This document shows, piece by piece, positions 15,633 through 19,521 of a stretch of 19,521 nucleotides of DNA. The stretch covers positions 1 to 19,521 of the forward strand of contig QIIH01000353.1 in the NCBI GenBank assembly GCA_003229235.1, in the 5' to 3' direction. The stretch's first letter is position 1. Each line of letters begins with the position of its first letter. Under the pieces are notes generated by a model that saw nothing but the letters and a program-made list of their open reading frames with translations, was not told the DNA's origin and did not search any database. The DNA is from Flavobacteriales bacterium (GTDB lineage Bacteria > Bacteroidota > Bacteroidia > Flavobacteriales > Flavobacteriaceae). A program made the translations under genes and the position numbers.

Positions 15633-17023
15633 ATAAAGACGAACCCATATTAATTATTGGAGCGGGACTTTGCGGAAGCCTTTTGGCGCTAAGAATGGCA
15701 CAAAGAGGATTTAATGTAAAACTCGTAGAGCGTCGTCCAGATTTACGAAAAGTGGAGCAAGATGCTGGAAAGTCTATTAACTTGGCTTTTTCTGATCGCG
15801 GCATGAAAGGAATTGCCTTAGTAGGGCTACAAGACGAAGTTAAAAAACTTTGTATCCCCATGCATGGTAGAATGATACACGATACTCAAGGAAATACTTT
15901 TTTAAGTCCCTATAGTGGTCGAGAAAATGAATATATTAACTCTATATCACGTCCGGGGCTCAATATGCTCTTAATAGATGCGGCAGAAGCCTTGCCAAAT
16001 GTTAGTATCAATTTTAATATGTCCTGCGACTATGTAGATCTCGAAAAAGGCCTAGCTGTATGTACAGATAACGAATCAAAACAAGAAACAAAGTTAAGCG
16101 GGCAGGTAATATTTGGCACAGATGGAGCTGGAAGTCGAGTTCGCAAAAGTATGTCAAGGCATCGAAAATTTTTATTTAATTTTTCTCAGCAATGGCTCAC
16201 TCATGGTTATAAAGAACTTACAATTCCAGCTGGCCCCAACGGCGATTATCTTACAGATAAAGGTGCCTTACATATTTGGCCTAGAGGTGAAGATATGCTG
16301 ATAGCACTTCCTAATTTGGACGGCAGCTTTACAGTAACACTTTTCTTGCCATATGATAATAGCGATTATTGCTTTAACAATTTAACCTCGGTAGAAAGGG
16401 TAAAAGACTATTTTAATCAAGAATTTCCGGATGTGGTCACTTTAATGCCAAACTTGACAACCGAATTTTTTAATAACCCAACTGGCCCGCTAGGAACCAT
16501 TAAGTGTTCTCCATGGAGTGCCAATGGTAAAACTTTGTTAATGGGCGATGCTGCACATGCGATTGTACCATTTTATGGCCAAGGAATGAATGCTTCCTTT
16601 GAAGATGTTGTAGAATTTGATGCATTTTTAGATACACACACAGGAGATTGGCAACAAATATTTGAAGCTTACCAAGCGCATCGAAAAAAGGATACCGATG
16701 CTATTGCAGATCTGGCCGTAGACAATTTTCATGAAATGAAAGAACATACTGCCAATGCCTTGTTCCAGGAAAAACGCAAATTAGAAATGGCTTTTGAATC
16801 TAACTATCCTAACGATTATTATTCTAAATATTCGATGGTTACCTTTAAAGCGAGTATGTCGTATCACGAGGCCATGAAGATAGGCCGGGCTCAAGACAAA
16901 GCAATTCTAAATTTATTAAACGACGGCCATTTACCAGAAGAAATGCCGCTTGAAAAAAAGTTAGCATTGGTTAAAAAAGAAACTCAGAAGATGTTGAACG
17001 CAGCGAACATCTTAGGAGATTAA
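15629..17023 (+). CDS. kmo: Kynurenine 3-monooxygenase (FAD)
   Basis: KMO hydroxylates L-kynurenine to 3-hydroxykynurenine with NADPH and oxygen. The 464-residue protein opens with the FAD dinucleotide fold [21 protein letters not shown] (GAGLCG at 11-16) and an acidic ribose-binding end (VERRPD). It continues with [10 protein letters not shown], the middle motif [14 protein letters not shown], and the second FAD motif [23 protein letters not shown] (G306-D307), which together with PFYGQGMN is diagnostic for KMO rather than generic hydroxylases. The C-terminal 120 residues ([19 protein letters not shown] and on) match the soluble bacterial form. The ATG is coupled to the kynU stop by a 4-base overlap; the RidA gene follows after 22 bases. 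Confidence 0.97.
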   Translation: MNKDEPILIIGAGLCGSLLALRMAQRGFNVKLVERRPDLRKVEQDAGKSINLAFSDRGMKGIALVGLQDEVKKLCIPMHGRMIHDTQGNTFLSPYSGRENEYINSISRPGLNMLLIDAAEALPNVSINFNMSCDYVDLEKGLAVCTDNESKQETKLSGQVIFGTDGAGSRVRKSMSRHRKFLFNFSQQWLTHGYKELTIPAGPNGDYLTDKGALHIWPRGEDMLIALPNLDGSFTVTLFLPYDNSDYCFNNLTSVERVKDYFNQEFPDVVTLMPNLTTEFFNNPTGPLGTIKCSPWSANGKTLLMGDAAHAIVPFYGQGMNASFEDVVEFDAFLDTHTGDWQQIFEAYQAHRKKDTDAIADLAVDNFHEMKEHTANALFQEKRKLEMAFESNYPNDYYSKYSMVTFKASMSYHEAMKIGRAQDKAILNLLNDGHLPEEMPLEKKLALVKKETQKMLNAANILGD

Positions 17024-17045
17024 TTGGATCAAAAAAGAAAAGACT

Positions 17046-17468
17046 ATGAAAAGCAGACTAGTAGAAGGAAAAGCAACTCCAAGAGGGGCGTATCCCCATG
17101 TAAAACGTGCTGGAGATTTTATTTTTGTAAGCGGTACCAGTTCTCGCTTAGCAGACAATAGCTTTGCAGGAGTTAATCAAATTGATGAGATGGGCACCAT
17201 GCATTTAGATGTTCGAGAACAAACCAAAGCAGTTTTAGAAAACATAAAAGATTACTTGGCAACAGAGGGTGCCACTCTTGCCGATGTGGTAGATGTAACT
17301 AGCTTTTTGGTAAATATGAACGATTTTGCAGGCTATAATGAGGTCTATGCTCAATATTTTTCTAAAGAAACCGGCCCTGCCAGAACAACTGTTGCGGTAC
17401 ATCAATTACCTCATCCTAATCTGGTAGTCGAAATTAAGGCCATGGCGTATAAACCTAAGCAAGGATGA
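17046..17468 (+). CDS. RidA/YjgF-family protein, likely 2-aminomuconate deaminase
   Basis: This 140-residue RidA-fold protein has the family marks [37 protein letters not shown], the active-site arginine R113 in [25 protein letters not shown], and the terminal Glu-containing strand. General RidA proteins hydrolyse reactive enamines; 2-aminomuconate deaminases of aromatic degradation pathways belong to the same superfamily. Placement between kmo and the aminomuconic-semialdehyde-type dehydrogenase, with a 4-base ATGA overlap with the latter, makes deamination of 2-aminomuconate the likeliest role. From sequence alone it could also be a general imine/enamine deaminase. Confidence 0.85.
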   Translation: MKSRLVEGKATPRGAYPHVKRAGDFIFVSGTSSRLADNSFAGVNQIDEMGTMHLDVREQTKAVLENIKDYLATEGATLADVVDVTSFLVNMNDFAGYNEVYAQYFSKETGPARTTVAVHQLPHPNLVVEIKAMAYKPKQG

Positions 17469-18910
17469 TTAAAATTCAGAATTATATAAATGGAGAATAC
17501 TGCGACCCAATTTCTGGGCAATGGCTAGACAACGTAGACCCTAGTTGTGGGCAAGTGTATGCCCAGATCCCTAATTCTGACGCCCAAGATGTAACAAACG
17601 CATATAAAGCAGCAAAAGCAGCTCAAGCTGGCTGGGCTGCGACTTCGATTGATACGCGTTCTGCTATTCTGTTAAAGCTAGCTGCGCTGATAGAAAAGAA
17701 TATTGATAGACTTGCAACGGCCGAATCGAGAGATAATGGCAAACCAATTTGGCTAGCCAAAGCAGTAGATATTCCGCGAGCAGCGACAAATTTTAGATTT
17801 TTTGGCAATGCTATTACGCAGTTTGCAAGCGAGGCTCACGAGAATGTAGGCAATAATTCTATCAATTTTACCCTACGCGAGCCCTTAGGCGTGGTTGGAT
17901 GTATTTCGCCATGGAATCTGCCATTGTATCTATTTAGCTGGAAGGTAGCCCCAGCAATTGCGGCAGGAAACACCGTAGTTGCAAAACCAAGTGAAGTAAC
18001 CCCAATGACGGCTTATCTATTAGGTGAGCTTTGTACAGAAGCAGGCCTCCCTAAAGGTGTTCTTAATATAGTTCATGGCTTAGGTAGACAAACTGGGCAA
18101 GAAATTGTAGCACATAAAGGTATTAAGGCTATTTCGTTTACTGGTGGAACAGCAACTGGAGCACATATCGCAAAAGTGGCTGCGCCAATGTTTAAAAAAT
18201 TATCCCTTGAGCTCGGGGGCAAAAACCCAAACCTAATTTTTGCCGATTGCGATTTTGACCTAATGCTAAAGGTGACTTTAAAATCTTCTTTTGCCAACCA
18301 AGGTCAAATTTGCTTATGCGGCAGCCGAATTTTTGTTGAAGCGGCCATCTATGACAAATTTAAATCTGCCTTTGTCGAGGCTGTTAAAAAGCTTAGTGTA
18401 GGTAATCCTGCAGAAGAAGGCCACAATTTAGGGGCGGTGGTATCTGAGGTACATATGAATAAAGTCCTTGAGTATATTGAGGTTGCTAAACAAGAAGGCA
18501 ATTTGCTTTGTGGTGGCAAACGTCTTATTATAGAAGGTAGTGAAGGTGGGTTTTATATTGCTCCAACGGTAATTGAAACAACTACTACCCAATGCAGGAT
18601 TAACCAAGAAGAAGTATTTGGTCCTCTAGTGACTATTACAAAATTTGAAACAGAAACCGAAGCTATCCAAATGGCCAATGACGTACCTTATGGCTTGTCT
18701 TCGACCGTTTGGACGTCAAATTTAGACAGGACAATGCGGGTTTCTAAACAACTAGAAGCGGGTATCGTTTGGGTTAATACTTGGCTTAATCGAGATTTAA
18801 GAACGCCTTTTGGCGGAACCAAAGCAAGTGGTGTTGGTAGAGAAGGTGGCCTTGAAGCCTTGCGTTTCTTTACAGAACCAAAAAATATTTGTATTCAGTA
18901 TAAAAACTAA
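17465..18910 (+). CDS. Aldehyde dehydrogenase, probable 2-aminomuconic 6-semialdehyde dehydrogenase
   Basis: This is a 481-residue NAD(P)-dependent aldehyde dehydrogenase. The core is complete: [25 protein letters not shown], the oxyanion and cofactor segment [14 protein letters not shown], the general base E249 in LELGGKNPN, the nucleophile C283 in [19 protein letters not shown], and the C-terminal [15 protein letters not shown]. Subfamily features and the operon (kynU, kmo, RidA) fit oxidation of 2-aminomuconate 6-semialdehyde to 2-aminomuconate, the step of AMSDH-type enzymes. The ATG overlaps the RidA stop (ATGA). The family call is certain; the substrate is inferred from context. Confidence 0.92.
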   Translation: MIKIQNYINGEYCDPISGQWLDNVDPSCGQVYAQIPNSDAQDVTNAYKAAKAAQAGWAATSIDTRSAILLKLAALIEKNIDRLATAESRDNGKPIWLAKAVDIPRAATNFRFFGNAITQFASEAHENVGNNSINFTLREPLGVVGCISPWNLPLYLFSWKVAPAIAAGNTVVAKPSEVTPMTAYLLGELCTEAGLPKGVLNIVHGLGRQTGQEIVAHKGIKAISFTGGTATGAHIAKVAAPMFKKLSLELGGKNPNLIFADCDFDLMLKVTLKSSFANQGQICLCGSRIFVEAAIYDKFKSAFVEAVKKLSVGNPAEEGHNLGAVVSEVHMNKVLEYIEVAKQEGNLLCGGKRLIIEGSEGGFYIAPTVIETTTTQCRINQEEVFGPLVTITKFETETEAIQMANDVPYGLSSTVWTSNLDRTMRVSKQLEAGIVWVNTWLNRDLRTPFGGTKASGVGREGGLEALRFFTEPKNICIQYKN

Positions 18911-18913
18911 AGA

Positions 18914-19521
18914 ATGAATTTAGATTTAAGTGGTAAAAATGCAATGGTTTGTGGAGCTTCTGCAGGAATTGGTAAAGCAAGCGCAATAGCTTTAGCTGCT
19001 CAAGGTGCGACAGTAACCTTGATGGCCAGAAACGAAGACAAACTATCGGCAGTGCTAAAAGAACTGCCAAATCAAGAGGCACGTCATAATTATTTGGAAG
19101 TAGATTTCAGCAATACAGAAGTATTAAAAAGTAGCCTAGCATTTGCAGTAACTCAACGGCAGTTTCACATATTGGTAAACAATACTGGTGGCCCCAAAGG
19201 GGGTCCAATTTTTAGCGCCGATGTAGATGAGTTCACCGAGGCTTTTAAACAACATTTAGTTTGTAATCACCTATTGAGTCAAGCTCTTGTACCGGGTATG
19301 AAAGATGCTCAATACGGAAGAATAATTAATATTATTTCGACATCTGTTAAACAACCCATCGATGGTCTTGGAGTAAGTAATACAATACGAGGCGCTGTTG
19401 CTAGCTGGAGTAAAACCCTTGCAAACGAGTTAGGCCCATTTGGAATTACAGTAAATAATGTGCTTCCTGGGTTTACTGCTACAGATCGATTAGAAGATAT
19501 TGTTGGCAATGCAGCTAAAAA
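18914..19521 (+). CDS. SDR-family oxidoreductase lacking Tyr-x3-Lys (partial)
   Basis: The first 202 codons of a short-chain dehydrogenase/reductase run off the right edge. The ATG at 18914 is three bases after the dehydrogenase stop, so it belongs to the kynurenine operon. The cofactor loop is G14-A-S-A-G-I-G20 (a Cys replaces the usual Thr just before it), then VDFSN, NNTGGP (about 93-98), and the catalytic serine region IIST (S142). Thirteen residues later, where SDRs have Tyr-x3-Lys, this protein has S155-N-T-I-R159, while the following WSKTLANELGPFGITVNNVLPGFT is normal SDR sequence. Non-canonical subgroups of this kind (beta-ketoacyl-reductase-like SDRs) are known in databases. Substrate unknown; it may act on a kynurenine-pathway intermediate. 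Confidence 0.88.
   Translation, partial: MNLDLSGKNAMVCGASAGIGKASAIALAAQGATVTLMARNEDKLSAVLKELPNQEARHNYLEVDFSNTEVLKSSLAFAVTQRQFHILVNNTGGPKGGPIFSADVDEFTEAFKQHLVCNHLLSQALVPGMKDAQYGRIINIISTSVKQPIDGLGVSNTIRGAVASWSKTLANELGPFGITVNNVLPGFTATDRLEDIVGNAAK

Noticed and set aside
1..19521. CRISPR arrays, tRNA or rRNA genes, insertion sequences and phage genes
   Set aside because: I saw no spaced direct repeats, cloverleaf-like sequence, transposase, integrase or terminal inverted repeats. The only clear repeat is the 34-bp tandem duplication at 258-326.

Overview
This window looks like a chromosomal segment from a marine-type member of the Flavobacteriaceae (Bacteroidota). The evidence is AT-rich coding sequence, a C-terminal Por/type IX secretion sorting domain on a secreted enzyme, several short-leader lipoproteins, weak or absent Shine-Dalgarno sequences, and TAnnTTTG-like -7 promoter elements just upstream of several genes. 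The gene families also read as typical flavobacterial versions. Genus cannot be assigned from sequence reading alone.

Layout. (1) 1-222: the start of a lipoprotein gene running leftward off the edge. (2) 296-3385: a tightly packed rightward unit of a small Cys-rich membrane-anchored protein, a membrane GT2 glycosyltransferase, an ECF-type sigma factor and an Nramp-related transporter. The last three overlap each other, and the unit is preceded by a 34-bp perfect tandem duplication covering the start codon. (3) 3432-7584: lipoyl synthase (lipA), a glyceraldehyde-3-phosphate dehydrogenase and a TPR-containing hybrid histidine kinase. (4) 7594-8613: lpxK on the minus strand, separated by only 42 bp from a divergent pair. 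(5) 8656-10553: a NIF3-type dinuclear-metal protein and a coiled-coil 'zinc-ribbon' protein whose four zinc cysteines are all replaced, ending in a clear intrinsic terminator. (6) 10678-12038: an exported MsrA and an unknown lipoprotein. (7) 12040-14205, minus strand: a secreted vanadium-haloperoxidase-like enzyme with an intact vanadate-site signature and a T9SS tail. (8) 14355 to the right edge: a kynurenine-pathway operon of kynU, kmo, a RidA-family deaminase, an aminomuconic-semialdehyde-type dehydrogenase and an SDR lacking the usual Tyr-x3-Lys.

How the genes work together. The last block is the clearest pathway. KMO hydroxylates kynurenine, KynU cleaves 3-hydroxykynurenine to 3-hydroxyanthranilate plus alanine, and the dehydrogenase and RidA-family protein fit the later oxidation and deamination of 2-aminomuconate semialdehyde. 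The ring-opening dioxygenase (HAAO) and the decarboxylase (ACMSD) are not in the window and may lie just beyond the right edge. The SDR sits directly in this operon with no textbook step assigned to it, which makes it the most interesting unknown here. The haloperoxidase and the exported MsrA may be functionally related, since one could generate oxidants and the other repair methionine sulfoxide, but that link is inference. The rest is mostly housekeeping. I saw no CRISPR array, tRNA, rRNA, insertion sequence or phage gene.
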